In this document: positions 9,227-17,222 of the stretch, piece by piece
How the letters are laid out: each line of letters starts with the position of its first letter
How positions within the stretch are numbered: the first letter of the stretch is position 1
Origin: Mesorhizobium caraganae
GTDB lineage: Bacteria > Pseudomonadota > Alphaproteobacteria > Rhizobiales > Rhizobiaceae
Assembly: GCF_016836705.1 (NCBI RefSeq)
Contig: NZ_JAFCGY010000001.1
Location: forward strand, 744,001 to 808,000
Length of the DNA stretch: 64,000 nt
Direction: 5' to 3'
Program-made: the position numbers and the translations under genes
Notes under the pieces: model-generated
What the model was told of the DNA's origin: nothing
Database searches by the model: none
The model's input: the letters and a program-made list of their open reading frames with translations, nothing else

Positions 9227-9397
9227 ATGAGTTTCTTCATCAAGAAAGTATCGCGCCGCGCCATCGTGCAGGCGCTGATTGCGATGCCGGCGTTACGGCT
9301 GTTTCGCAAGCTGCCTGACAGCGACCGCCCCCATGCCGACCCTGACGAGATCGTCGAGGTCAATGGCTGGATCCTGAAGCGGAGCGACCTGGCATGA
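9227..9397 (+). CDS. small protein with Tat-like N-terminus preceding a GMC oxidoreductase
   Basis: 56 residues beginning MSFFIKKVSRRAIVQALIAM: a basic twin-arginine stretch followed by a short hydrophobic segment, then a charged tail ending NGWILKRSDLA. Its stop overlaps the start of the GMC gene as ATGA, so the two are translationally coupled. The arrangement recalls small Tat-type subunits that escort or partner flavin dehydrogenases (as in gluconate 2-dehydrogenases), but the protein is much shorter. GAGAG precedes ATG 9227. Function is inferred from context only. Confidence 0.6.
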   Translation: MSFFIKKVSRRAIVQALIAMPALRLFRKLPDSDRPHADPDEIVEVNGWILKRSDLA

Positions 9398-10833
9398 TCT
9401 TCGACAGTTATGAGGCGTATCGCGCCTCGGATTTCAAACCCAGGGTCTGTATCCTCGGCTCAGGCCCTGCCGGCACCACCATCGCCAGGAAGCTTGGCGC
9501 CGCCGGCATTCCGGTCGTGGTGCTGGAAGCCGGCGCGCGCGAATTCAGCGACGAGTCGCAGGATTTCTACCGTGGCACCACGGTCGGCGATCCCTATTTC
9601 GACCTCGATATCACCCGGCTGCGCTTCATGGGCGGCTCGTCGAACCATTGGGCCGGCTGGTGCCGGGTGCTCGACAGCCAAGATTTCGAGCCCAAGGCGT
9701 GGGCGCCGGACACTGGCTGGCCGATCAGCCGCGCCGACATCGAGCCCTATCTGAGTGAGGTGCATGACATCCTCGAGCTTCCGGACTTCCGTCCCGATGT
9801 GCCGATTTCGGACGACATACGCTGGGTGCAGCTGATCAAGAGCCCGGCCGTGCGCTTTGGTGAAAAATTCGCCGACGAGCTCGACAAGAGCAAGACCATC
9901 GCCGTCGTGCTCAACACCTATGCCACCGAACTTGCCGGCGACGGCAAGCGGGTGACCGGCGCCAGGCTGTGGTCGAACGGCCAGGATGCCGGCTCCTTCA
10001 GCGCCGATTATTTCATCGTCTGCACCGGCGGGCTGGAGAATTCACGGCTGCTTCTATGGTCGAACCAGCGCTCCAATGGCGGCGTGGTGCCGAACGCCAC
10101 GGCGCTTGGCCGCTACTGGATGGAGCATCCGACTTTCGAGGGCGGCAATGCCATCCTGGCCGACTACAGCGAGTTCGAGGTCGACGCCGTCAACGAGGCC
10201 TTCTTCTCGCCGACGCTGGCCGCCATGGAGCGGCTGCAGATCATGAATTTCGGCATCCGCCTGATCGAGACGCCCTATGCCGGCGTCAAGAGCCTGATTG
10301 CCGACTTGGCCTGCACCGCGCCCGATGCCGCCGAATGGGTGGCGTATCAGCTCAGCCAGAATCTGCGCTGCGCGGCCCAGCTCTACGTCGCCTGGGAACA
10401 GGCGCCGCTGGCCTCGAACCGGATCGAACTGTCGAAGACCGATGTCGACCATGCCGGCGTGCCGCGCATCGAGCTGCACTGGAAGAAGTCGCCGCTGGAG
10501 CGGCGCACCATTCTGGAGGGGCTCAAACTCTTCGGTACGACGCTGATCGAGAAGGACCTCGGCCGCGTCCGCATCATGGACTGGCTTGCCAATGGCCAGG
10601 ACTATCCGACGGATGAGGAACTGGCCGGCCACCACCATATGGGCGGCACCCGCATGGGTACCGATGTGACCAAAAGCGTCGTCGACGCCAACTGCAAGGT
10701 GCACGGCATGGACAATCTCTATGTCGGCGGCTCCTCGGTGTTCTGCACCTCGGGCGAATGCAACCCGACGACGACGATCACCGCGCTTGCCTGCCGGATG
10801 GGTGATCATCTCAGCAAGATCATCACTGTGTGA
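9394..10833 (+). CDS. GMC-family FAD-dependent oxidoreductase
   Basis: 479 residues. The FAD-binding Rossmann motif is LGSGPAGTTIARKL (about residues 22-35) with LEAGAR closing the second strand. MGGSSNHWAGW is the GMC loop near the flavin. The C-terminus has HHMGGTRMG with the putative catalytic histidine, then NLYVGGSSVFCTSGECNPT. This is the pattern of the glucose-methanol-choline group as found in gluconate/sorbose-type dehydrogenases. There is no signal peptide of its own, which fits piggy-back export with the coupled small Tat-like protein. The substrate is unknown. A strong hairpin follows. Confidence 0.9.
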   Translation: MIFDSYEAYRASDFKPRVCILGSGPAGTTIARKLGAAGIPVVVLEAGAREFSDESQDFYRGTTVGDPYFDLDITRLRFMGGSSNHWAGWCRVLDSQDFEPKAWAPDTGWPISRADIEPYLSEVHDILELPDFRPDVPISDDIRWVQLIKSPAVRFGEKFADELDKSKTIAVVLNTYATELAGDGKRVTGARLWSNGQDAGSFSADYFIVCTGGLENSRLLLWSNQRSNGGVVPNATALGRYWMEHPTFEGGNAILADYSEFEVDAVNEAFFSPTLAAMERLQIMNFGIRLIETPYAGVKSLIADLACTAPDAAEWVAYQLSQNLRCAAQLYVAWEQAPLASNRIELSKTDVDHAGVPRIELHWKKSPLERRTILEGLKLFGTTLIEKDLGRVRIMDWLANGQDYPTDEELAGHHHMGGTRMGTDVTKSVVDANCKVHGMDNLYVGGSSVFCTSGECNPTTTITALACRMGDHLSKIITV

Positions 10834-10864
10834 CGCAGTCATCATGTCTGATGCTCCAAAAAGC

Positions 10865-10903
10865 AGGCGGCGCCGGCGCCTGTGACGGCTGCCGGCGCCG
10901 CCT
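10865..10903 (+). terminator. GC-rich hairpin after the GMC gene
   Basis: AGGCGGCGCCGGC (10865-10877) pairs perfectly with GCCGGCGCCGCCT (10891-10903) across a 13-nt loop. It is 32 nt past the GMC stop. The T-run is weak, so termination efficiency is uncertain. Confidence 0.65.
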
Positions 10904-10940
10904 TGGCGCGCCTTTGGGAAGATCGTGCTGAGTTGTAGCG

Positions 10941-10990
10941 ATTTACGCAATTCCGGACGGAAAACCGCTACACACTTTTCCTGCAATTGC
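10941..10990. repeat. dispersed palindromic repeat, copy 1
   Basis: Reads GCAATTCCGGACGGAAAA...CACACTTTTCCTGCAATTGC. Its reverse complement matches the copies at 35359-35407 and 56151-56210 closely. Outer arms GCAATTCC/GCAATTGC flank an inner GGACGG and GGAAAAGTG core. It sits just past the stop of the small minus-strand membrane gene. Confidence 0.75.
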
Positions 10991-10991
10991 C

Positions 10992-11159
10992 CTAGAGGCC
11001 GTAGACGGCGATGCGCACCAGCACAGCCGCGGCGGCCAGCGCCACCAGCAAGATGCCGAGGCCGATGGGCGAGCCCCAGCCATACCATTTCATCGCCATC
11101 TCGGCATATTTGTACTCTTCCTCATGCGAGAGGGGTGCACGCTGTTGAACCAGGCTCAT
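10992..11159 (-). CDS. 55-residue single-span membrane protein
   Basis: Reads MSLVQQRAPLSHEEEYKYAE, then a WYGWG segment and one membrane helix (about residues 31-52), ending RIAVYGL. ATG at 11159 has GGAGTGAAAA directly upstream. The layout (short acidic N-terminus, one C-terminal TM helix) resembles the small aa3-type cytochrome oxidase subunit IV family, but the match is by shape only and oxidase genes are not nearby. It is divergent from the MarR gene. The small size and good ribosome binding site argue that it is real. Confidence 0.65.
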   Translation of the reverse strand: MSLVQQRAPLSHEEEYKYAEMAMKWYGWGSPIGLGILLVALAAAAVLVRIAVYGL

Positions 11160-11225
11160 TTTTCACTCCTTGTCGGCGGCTGGCCCCTTGCTATGTCCGG
11201 GCCGCAGCCGCATATTGATGCAATG

Positions 11226-11240
11226 GTCTAAATGTTAGAC
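11226..11240. promoter_or_regulatory. palindromic operator before the MarR gene
   Basis: GTCTAA and TTAGAC flank a 3-nt ATG spacer, a perfect palindrome. A degenerate half-site TAGTTAGA follows at 11247-11254. It lies 15 nt before the MarR start, the typical place for an autorepression site, and could also act on the divergent small membrane gene. Confidence 0.5.
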
Positions 11241-11254
11241 AGATTGATAGTTAG

Positions 11255-11746
11255 ATGATCGAAATAAACTCGTCAAGCCACAATCGTGACGACATGACGA
11301 CGGCCATCGGCCTGGCCATCATGCAGTGGCAGGACGCGACGCAGGCCTATGATGAAGCTGTGGGGGCAAGGCTTGGGCTGAACATGGCTGAACGCCATTG
11401 CATCGGGCTGCTTTACGGCGGCCCGCAATCGGCCGGCGCCATCGCGATCGCAACCGGCCTGACGCCGGCCGCCGTGACCGCGCTGATCGACCGGCTGGAA
11501 GCGCGCGGGCTTTTGACCCGGACGCGCAGTCTGGAAGACAGGCGCAAGGTGGTGATCGAGGCGACCGAGGCGACGCGCGACCTGTCGGAGCGCTACTACG
11601 GCGCCATCGCACGCGAAGGCGAGAAGGTCGTCGCCACCTTCAGCGACGCGGAACTCGCCACCATATCGCGCTTCGTCCACGCCGCACTCGACCTGCAGCG
11701 CGACCAGCTGGCGCGGCTGAAGGCCGAGGGGCCGGACGCCGCCTGA
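11255..11746 (+). CDS. MarR-family transcriptional regulator
   Basis: 163 residues with the winged-helix pattern of MarR: ERHCIGLLYGGPQSAGAIA, then the recognition helix region TPAAVTALIDRLEARGLL, then the wing TRTRSLEDRRKVVIEAT with the conserved D-R-R. ATG at 11255 has no clear ribosome binding site; an ATG at 11294 is an alternative. A palindrome immediately upstream suggests autoregulation. The ligand is unknown. The downstream phhA gene is convergent, so the likely targets are itself and the divergent 55-aa gene. Confidence 0.88.
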   Translation: MIEINSSSHNRDDMTTAIGLAIMQWQDATQAYDEAVGARLGLNMAERHCIGLLYGGPQSAGAIAIATGLTPAAVTALIDRLEARGLLTRTRSLEDRRKVVIEATEATRDLSERYYGAIAREGEKVVATFSDAELATISRFVHAALDLQRDQLARLKAEGPDAA

Positions 11747-11760
11747 GAGCGGCGCCGGAG

Positions 11761-12597
11761 CTAGACCGTCGCCGGGTCGAGCGCGGGCTGCCCCTTGCGG
11801 CGGGCAACGATCGCCTTGAAATCGGCGGTCCGGAACGCATCGCGCAACACGTCGAAGGACGGCAGCACGAAATAGGCGCGCTGGAACTTGTCGATCTCGT
11901 AGCCGGTGCGCATCACCGTTTCGAGGTCGAAGGGCACATGGTGCGCATCCGGGCTCGTAACGGCGAACTGCAATTCGGTGAAGGACGACATCAGCCCGGC
12001 GCCGAAAGCTTTCAGCGGCTGGTCCTTCTCCTGCATCAGGCCATATTCGGCGGTGTACCAGTAAAGGCGGGTGATCATCTCGTCGCCGCCCAGTGCAATC
12101 ACGCTCTCGGCTTTCTCGCCATACATCTGCATGAAATCGGCAAACACCGGCTGCGTCAGGATCGGCACATGGCCGAAGAAGTCGTGGAACATGTCGGGTT
12201 CGACGATGTAGTCGAGTTCTTCCTTGGTGCGCAGCCAGTTGGTCACCGGAAAACGCCGGTTGGCGAGATGGTCGAAGAAGGGCGCGGCCGGAATGAGGCC
12301 GGGAACGGCGACGATTTCCCAGCCGGTCAACATGCGCAGCTTCTCGCTGACCGCGCCGAAATCCGGAATCCTGTCCAGCAGGCCGAGCGTGGCGACGCCG
12401 TCGAGATAGGAGTGGTGCGCCAGTTTTTGGGTCAGCTTGGTCTGACGGTCGCACAGCGTGCGCCACACCGCCTGTTCCTCGGCGCTGTAATCATAGCCTT
12501 GCGCCACGGTGAAGTCGGAACGGCACACCGAATAGTCGCCGCGCAGGCCTTGGGCCGCGCAATCACGGGCATACTCGGCAACGCTCATCGTCGTCAT
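11761..12597 (-). CDS. phhA: phenylalanine 4-monooxygenase
   Basis: Hydroxylates phenylalanine to tyrosine using tetrahydrobiopterin, O2 and non-haem iron. 278 residues is the bacterial single-domain length. Iron ligands are visible: two His in PDMFHDFFGHVP and the Glu in YWYTAEYGLM. FGAGLMSSFTELQFA is the conserved active-site wall. A divergent Lrp/AsnC-type gene starts about 140 nt away and is the likely regulator, as is common for amino-acid catabolism in rhizobia. No pterin recycling gene (phhB) is in the window. Confidence 0.95.
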   Translation of the reverse strand: MTTMSVAEYARDCAAQGLRGDYSVCRSDFTVAQGYDYSAEEQAVWRTLCDRQTKLTQKLAHHSYLDGVATLGLLDRIPDFGAVSEKLRMLTGWEIVAVPGLIPAAPFFDHLANRRFPVTNWLRTKEELDYIVEPDMFHDFFGHVPILTQPVFADFMQMYGEKAESVIALGGDEMITRLYWYTAEYGLMQEKDQPLKAFGAGLMSSFTELQFAVTSPDAHHVPFDLETVMRTGYEIDKFQRAYFVLPSFDVLRDAFRTADFKAIVARRKGQPALDPATV

Positions 12598-12737
12598 GGT
12601 TCTTCTCCCCTGATCATGACACTTCGAATCTGTTCGCCGAATCTAGCGGCAGCCGGCGAGGCAATTCAGCTTTGATGATGGCTTGGAGGAAGGATTCGAG
12701 GTAAAAGTCACCACGCGAAAGCTGAAGGAGAGTGAAA

Positions 12738-13214
12738 ATGCCTCAGTTTGACGATTTCGAGATCAAGATGCTCGAAATCCTGCAGCGCGACGGGAGAAAA
12801 CCCGTATCCGAGTTGGCGCAGGAGATCGGCCTGTCGACGACGCCATGCGCGCGCCGCTTCGAGGCGCTGCAGGAGGCCGGCATCATCAAGGGCTTCGCCG
12901 CCGTGCTCAGCCGCCGCGCCGTTGGCCTGATGGTCGAGGTGTTCATCGAGGTGCGACTGGTCAGCCACAGCGACGGTTCACCAGAAACCTTCATTGCCGC
13001 CGTGCAGCGCATGGACGAAGTGTCTTCCTGCTGGACGATGACCGGCGAGCACGATTTCCTGCTGCATGTCATGGTGCCCTCGGTCGACGAGCTCAACGCC
13101 TTCGTCATGCATCGACTGATGCGCCTTGCCGGAGTGCGAGACGTTCACACCCAGCTGGTTCTGCAGAACATCAAAGGCCCCGGCCACGTGCCGCTTGCCC
13201 ATCTCAGGCGGTAA
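12738..13214 (+). CDS. Lrp/AsnC-family transcriptional regulator
   Basis: 158 residues. The N-terminal HTH is ILQRDGRKPVSELAQEIGLS followed by TTPCARRFEALQEAGII; the C-terminal RAM/AsnC ligand-binding domain includes SCWTMTGEHDFLLHVMV. ATG at 12738 has AAGGAG at 7 nt; the GTG at 12732 is rejected because it lies on that site. Being divergent from phhA, it probably senses phenylalanine or tyrosine and controls phhA, but this is inference. Confidence 0.92.
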   Translation: MPQFDDFEIKMLEILQRDGRKPVSELAQEIGLSTTPCARRFEALQEAGIIKGFAAVLSRRAVGLMVEVFIEVRLVSHSDGSPETFIAAVQRMDEVSSCWTMTGEHDFLLHVMVPSVDELNAFVMHRLMRLAGVRDVHTQLVLQNIKGPGHVPLAHLRR

Positions 13215-13326
13215 GGCTCGGCATCGCCATTTCTGCCGAAAAGCTGCACGCAAACTGCTGAACGGAGCCCAATTGCCGATCTGAAACGCCGGCTACGCCA
13301 TCCGGACCACTGCTCCGGGGTCCGTC

Positions 13327-14874
13327 ATGAACATCGTGCTGATCAATCCGCCGCACACCGCCATCGGCAGCCGCGTGCCCGACGACCATCTGCCGCCGCT
13401 TGGCCTGCTTGCAATCGGCGGGCCGCTGCTCGACGCCGGCCATGAGGTGCGGCTCGTCGATGCCGAATTCGGGCCGATGCCATTGGACACTCTTGTGCGC
13501 GATGCTTTGAGCGGCCAGCCCGACTGCATCCTGATCGGCCATTCCGGCTCGACCTCGGCGCATCCGACCGCGCTCACCATCGCGCGCATGGTCAAGGCAC
13601 GCGAGCCGGCGACGCTGGTGATCTATGGCGGCGTGTTCCCGACCTATCACTGGCGCGACATACTGGCGGCAACCGACGTCTTCGACTTCATCGTGCGCGG
13701 CGAGGGCGAGGCAACCACCGTTGCTCTCATCGAGGCGCTGGACAAGCGCCGGCCGTTGGCCGAAGTCGCAGGCATCGCCTATCGCGACGATCTCGGCCGC
13801 CCCTTTGCAACGCAGCCGGCCGCCACCATCGCCGCTCTCGACGACTATCGCGTCGGCTGGGAGCTGATCGACCATCGCCGCTACAGCTATTGGGGCGGCA
13901 AGCGCGCCGTGGTCATGCAGTTTTCGCGCGGCTGCCCGCATCTGTGCAATTATTGCGGCCAACGCGGTTTCTGGACCCGCTGGCGACATCGCGATCCCAA
14001 GAAGTTTGCGCAGGAGATTGCCTGGCTGCACCGCGAGCACGGCGTCGAACTGGTCAACCTCGCCGACGAAAACCCGACCGTGTCGAAGAAAGCCTGGCGC
14101 GCTTTTCTCGATGCGCTGATCGCCGAGAACGTGCCTGTGCTGATCGTTGGCTCGACCCGCGCCGACGACATTGTGCGCGATGCCGATATCCTGCATCTCT
14201 ACCGCAGAGCGGGCGTCATCCGCTGGCTGCTCGGCATGGAAAACACCGACGAGCAGACACTTGCATTGATCCGCAAGGGCGGCAGCACCTCGTCCGACCG
14301 CGAGGCAATCCGGTTGCTGCGCCAACATGGCATCCTGTCGATGGCGACCTGGGTGGCCGGATTCGAGGACGAGACCTTTCGTGACCTTTGGCGCGGCTTC
14401 CGCCAGCTGCTTGCCTATGACCCCGACCAGATCCAGGCGCTCTATGTCACGCCGCATCGCTGGACGCCGTTCTTCCGCATCGCCAGGGACCGCAAGGTAA
14501 TCCAGACCGACGCCCGGCTGTGGGACTACAAGCACCAGGTGCTGCAGATGACGCGGCTGAAACCCTGGATGCTGTTCTTCTCGGTCAAGCTGATCGAGGT
14601 CGCGGTGCAGTCGCGGCCGAAGGCGCTGGCCCGCATTCTTTCCCACCCCGATCCCGAACAGCGCCATTCTATGCGCTGGTATACGCAAATGGGCCGCCGC
14701 GTCTGGTTCCGCGAGGTCTGGGGCTTTTTGGCCCGCGACCGCCGCCTGAAGGACGGGCCGACGCTGGCTGAGTTCTGGGGCGCGCCGCAGGACGCCGAAG
14801 AGGAATCGATGGTCGTCGTGCGACCGCCGCGCAAGTCTACCGAAGCGGCCGTCGTTATCTCGCCGGCCGCCTGA
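13327..14874 (+). CDS. B12-binding-domain radical SAM protein (BchE-like)
   Basis: 515 residues. The N-terminal cobalamin-binding-type Rossmann domain runs MNIVLINPPHTAIG to about residue 150. A radical SAM core follows with the [4Fe-4S] cysteines C203, C207 and C210 in CPHLCNYC. The family C-terminal region (about 380-515) includes YVTPHRWTPFFR. Such proteins are often annotated as anaerobic Mg-protoporphyrin monomethyl ester cyclase, but there are no photosynthesis genes here and the N-terminus differs from BchE as I remember it. The true reaction is unknown. The gene is monocistronic between the Lrp gene and the ridA operators. Confidence 0.85.
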   Translation: MNIVLINPPHTAIGSRVPDDHLPPLGLLAIGGPLLDAGHEVRLVDAEFGPMPLDTLVRDALSGQPDCILIGHSGSTSAHPTALTIARMVKAREPATLVIYGGVFPTYHWRDILAATDVFDFIVRGEGEATTVALIEALDKRRPLAEVAGIAYRDDLGRPFATQPAATIAALDDYRVGWELIDHRRYSYWGGKRAVVMQFSRGCPHLCNYCGQRGFWTRWRHRDPKKFAQEIAWLHREHGVELVNLADENPTVSKKAWRAFLDALIAENVPVLIVGSTRADDIVRDADILHLYRRAGVIRWLLGMENTDEQTLALIRKGGSTSSDREAIRLLRQHGILSMATWVAGFEDETFRDLWRGFRQLLAYDPDQIQALYVTPHRWTPFFRIARDRKVIQTDARLWDYKHQVLQMTRLKPWMLFFSVKLIEVAVQSRPKALARILSHPDPEQRHSMRWYTQMGRRVWFREVWGFLARDRRLKDGPTLAEFWGAPQDAEEESMVVVRPPRKSTEAAVVISPAA

Positions 14875-14901
14875 CGCGGGCTCTGCTGCCATTTACAGAT
14901 A

Positions 14902-14966
14902 TACGGGGCGTATGTGTATTGACATACGCCCCGTATGTGCCCATCTCAGACGTACGGGGCGTATGT
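14902..14966. promoter_or_regulatory. three palindromic operators (ATACG GGG CGTAT type) over a promoter
   Basis: TACGGGGCGTATGT is at 14902-14915, its inverse ACATACGCCCCGTA at 14922-14935, and a third copy GTACGGGGCGTATG at 14952-14966. Each is itself a near-perfect palindrome with 5-bp arms and a 3-nt centre. A consensus -35 box TTGACA (14919-14924) lies between and overlaps the middle site, pointing toward ridA. The size and symmetry suit a TetR-like dimer, but no such regulator gene is adjacent. Confidence 0.7.
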
Positions 14967-15040
14967 AAACTGCTCCGGACAATGGAACGCAGGCCGCGAT
15001 CGTCGGGAGATCCGATCTGCCACGTCTGAATGGAGTGAAA

Positions 15041-15439
15041 ATGACCAAACGTGACGCTATCTTCCCTGCCGGCCGGCAGGCTCTGTACGAGATCAACCGC
15101 TATTCGGCGGCAATCCGCTCAGGCGACTTCCTGTTCGTCTCGGGTCAGGTCGGCAGCCGCGAGGACGGCTCGCCGGAACCGGTCTTCGAAAAGCAGGTCC
15201 AGCTTGCCTTCGACAATCTCGCAGCCGTGCTGAAGGCCGCCGGCTGCACGTTCGACGACATCGTTGATGTCACCACCTTCCACACCGATCCGGCCGCGCA
15301 GTGGGCCGCGATCGACGCCGTCCGGCTGAAGGCGTTCGGTGAGCCGCCCTACACCAACTGGACCGCGGTCGGCGTCAATTGGTTAGCCGGCTTCGACTTC
15401 GAGATAAAGGTCATCGCGCGCCTGCCTCAATCCGCTTGA
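15041..15439 (+). CDS. RidA/YjgF-family protein
   Basis: 132 residues of the RidA (Rid) superfamily, trimeric enzymes that hydrolyse reactive enamine/imine intermediates. Seen: SGDFLFVSGQVG, the FDNLAAVLKAAGCTFDDIV helix-strand region and the ending IKVIARLP. The canonical RidA arginine is in the last third, and I see no clear R in the usual R-x-x-V context (VGVNWLAGFDFEIKVIA), so it may belong to a Rid1-7 subfamily without deaminase activity. ATG at 15041 has TGGAG at 5 nt. It is preceded by three palindromic operators. Confidence 0.85.
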   Translation: MTKRDAIFPAGRQALYEINRYSAAIRSGDFLFVSGQVGSREDGSPEPVFEKQVQLAFDNLAAVLKAAGCTFDDIVDVTTFHTDPAAQWAAIDAVRLKAFGEPPYTNWTAVGVNWLAGFDFEIKVIARLPQSA

Positions 15440-15481
15440 CAGAACTGGCAGCCTGATCGACGGGCTGCGGCCAGCTGCGGC

Positions 15482-16375
15482 TCAGGGCACGATCAGCGTG
15501 CCGGCGCCGTGTTCGGTGAACAGTTCGAGCAGCACCGAATGCGGCGTCTTGCCGTTGAGGATGACGACGCCTTCGACGCCGCGCTCGATCGCCTCGATGC
15601 AGGTCTCGACCTTGGGGATCATGCCGCCCGACACCGTGCCGTCCTTGATCAGCGCCTTGGCCTCGGCCACCGTCAGCTCATCGATCAGCTTCTTGTTCTT
15701 GTCGAGCACGCCGGGCACGTCGGTCAGGAACAGAAGGCGCGTCGCCTGGCAGGCGCCGGCAATGGCGCCGGCAAAAGTATCGGCATTGATGTTGTAGGTG
15801 TGGCCGTCGCGGCCGGGCGCCACCGGCGCCAGCACCGGGATCATTTCGGAGCGCGCCAGAAGGTCGAGCAGCGTGCGGTCGACCTCGACCGGTTCGCCGA
15901 CGAAACCAAGATCGAGCACGCGCTCGATGTTGGAGTCCGGGTCGATCATGGTCTTGCGCGCCTTTTCGGCGAACACCATGTTGCCGTCCTTGCCGCACAG
16001 GCCGATCGCCCATTCGCCTTCGGCATTGATCAGCGCCACGATCTCCTTGTTGATCGAACCGGCCAGCACCATCTCGACGATCTCGACCGTCTTCTGGTCG
16101 GTGACGCGCAGGCCGCCCTCGAACTTCGATTCGATGCCCATCTTGGCCAGCATGGCGCCGATCTGCGGCCCGCCGCCATGGACGACGATCGGGTTGACGC
16201 CGGACTGCTTCAACAGCGCGATGTCGCGGGCAAAGGCCTTGCCGAGTTCGATATCGCCCATGGCATGGCCGCCATATTTCACCACCACGGTCTTGTGCTC
16301 GTAGCGCTGCATATAGGGCAGTGCCCGCGAAAGCAGGGCGGCCTGCATTTCGGCGGTGGCGGTGATCTCCGTCAT
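15482..16375 (-). CDS. argB: acetylglutamate kinase
   Basis: Phosphorylates N-acetylglutamate in arginine synthesis. 297 residues. KYGGHAMGD carries the N-terminal lysine and glycine-rich loop, [19 protein letters not shown] is the substrate/phosphate loop, and [16 protein letters not shown] is the ATP site. The N-terminal extension before KYGG is the type found in arginine-inhibited hexameric enzymes. In many rhizobia argB directly follows engB; here the two are about 9 kb apart with other genes between. Confidence 0.97.
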   Translation of the reverse strand: MTEITATAEMQAALLSRALPYMQRYEHKTVVVKYGGHAMGDIELGKAFARDIALLKQSGVNPIVVHGGGPQIGAMLAKMGIESKFEGGLRVTDQKTVEIVEMVLAGSINKEIVALINAEGEWAIGLCGKDGNMVFAEKARKTMIDPDSNIERVLDLGFVGEPVEVDRTLLDLLARSEMIPVLAPVAPGRDGHTYNINADTFAGAIAGACQATRLLFLTDVPGVLDKNKKLIDELTVAEAKALIKDGTVSGGMIPKVETCIEAIERGVEGVVILNGKTPHSVLLELFTEHGAGTLIVP

Positions 16376-16484
16376 CGGCGTGGTTCCCTGGATGTGGGTA
16401 AGGACGGCGGCGTCTTAGCGGGAATTGGCGCAGGCCGCAAACGGCTTTGCTGTCACAATGATGAAATCGCAGAGACGGCGCGAT

Positions 16485-17075
16485 CTAGCCCGGCACCTTC
16501 AGCGGCGCCCGCCGCGTCAGCCAGCCGGAGCAGGCTGCGGGCACCCGGACCGAGCCGCCGCCATCCGAGGCATGCGCCGCCGGCACCACACCCGCGGCTA
16601 CAAGTGCTGCCGACCCCCCGGACGAGCCGCCGCTGGTGTGGTCCGTGTTCCACGGATTGCGGGTGATGCCGGAGGCGGCCGATTCGGTCATCAGCCTCAG
16701 CCCTTGTTCGGGCGAGGTGCTGGTTGCAACCGGAATGAGCCCGGCAGCGAGATAGCGCTCGGTCATCACCGAATTGAAGTCGGCGGTGAAAGCCGGAATG
16801 CGGCTGCCGGTATGCGTCGGCACGCCCTTGATGGCGATGCCGAGGTCCTTCAGCGCAAAGGGCACGCCGGCCAAAGGCAGGGTGCGGTCGACGGATTTCG
16901 CCCGCGTCCTGGCCGCATCGTAGAGCGGCTCGGCAATGGCGTTGATATCCGGACGGGTGGCTTCGGCGCGTGCGATGGCTGCATCGACAAGGTCTTGCGG
17001 CGAGATTTCGCCGCTATGTACCAGCTCTGCCAGGCCGGTTGCATCGTTTTCCCACAGCATCCGTTCGGCCGACAT
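16485..17075 (-). pseudogene. amidase-signature enzyme, truncated after the catalytic region
   Basis: The reading from ATG 17075 (good GGGGAAA ribosome binding site) gives about 196 residues of an amidase. The catalytic Lys (VPFALKDLG), the cis-Ser loop (TSGGSSGGSAALVAAG) and the nucleophile Ser (ASDGGGSVRVPAACSG) are all present. Family members are about 450-500 residues. Here the frame ends with a short unrelated tail (WLTRRAPLKVPG) right after the SG that normally leads to FGLKPTRG, and no continuation is found downstream in any frame. A deletion next to argB is likely. It could still make a stable fragment, but activity is improbable. Confidence 0.75.
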
Positions 17076-17222
17076 CGCTTTCCCCTTTTGATGAGAGGCT
17101 AACGACAGCGGATTTCCTTGGCAATCGACCGACAATTACTCGCGATTCAAATAGGACGACGTTTGCGTGGAGAATACCAATTCCGCCTTTGCAAATAAAT
17201 CGCTATCGCCTAGCTTGTCCGC

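Noticed and set aside
13327..14874. Photosynthesis gene (bchE) call
   Set aside because: No other bacteriochlorophyll or reaction-centre gene is near and the N-terminus is of a different group; I kept the neutral radical SAM name.
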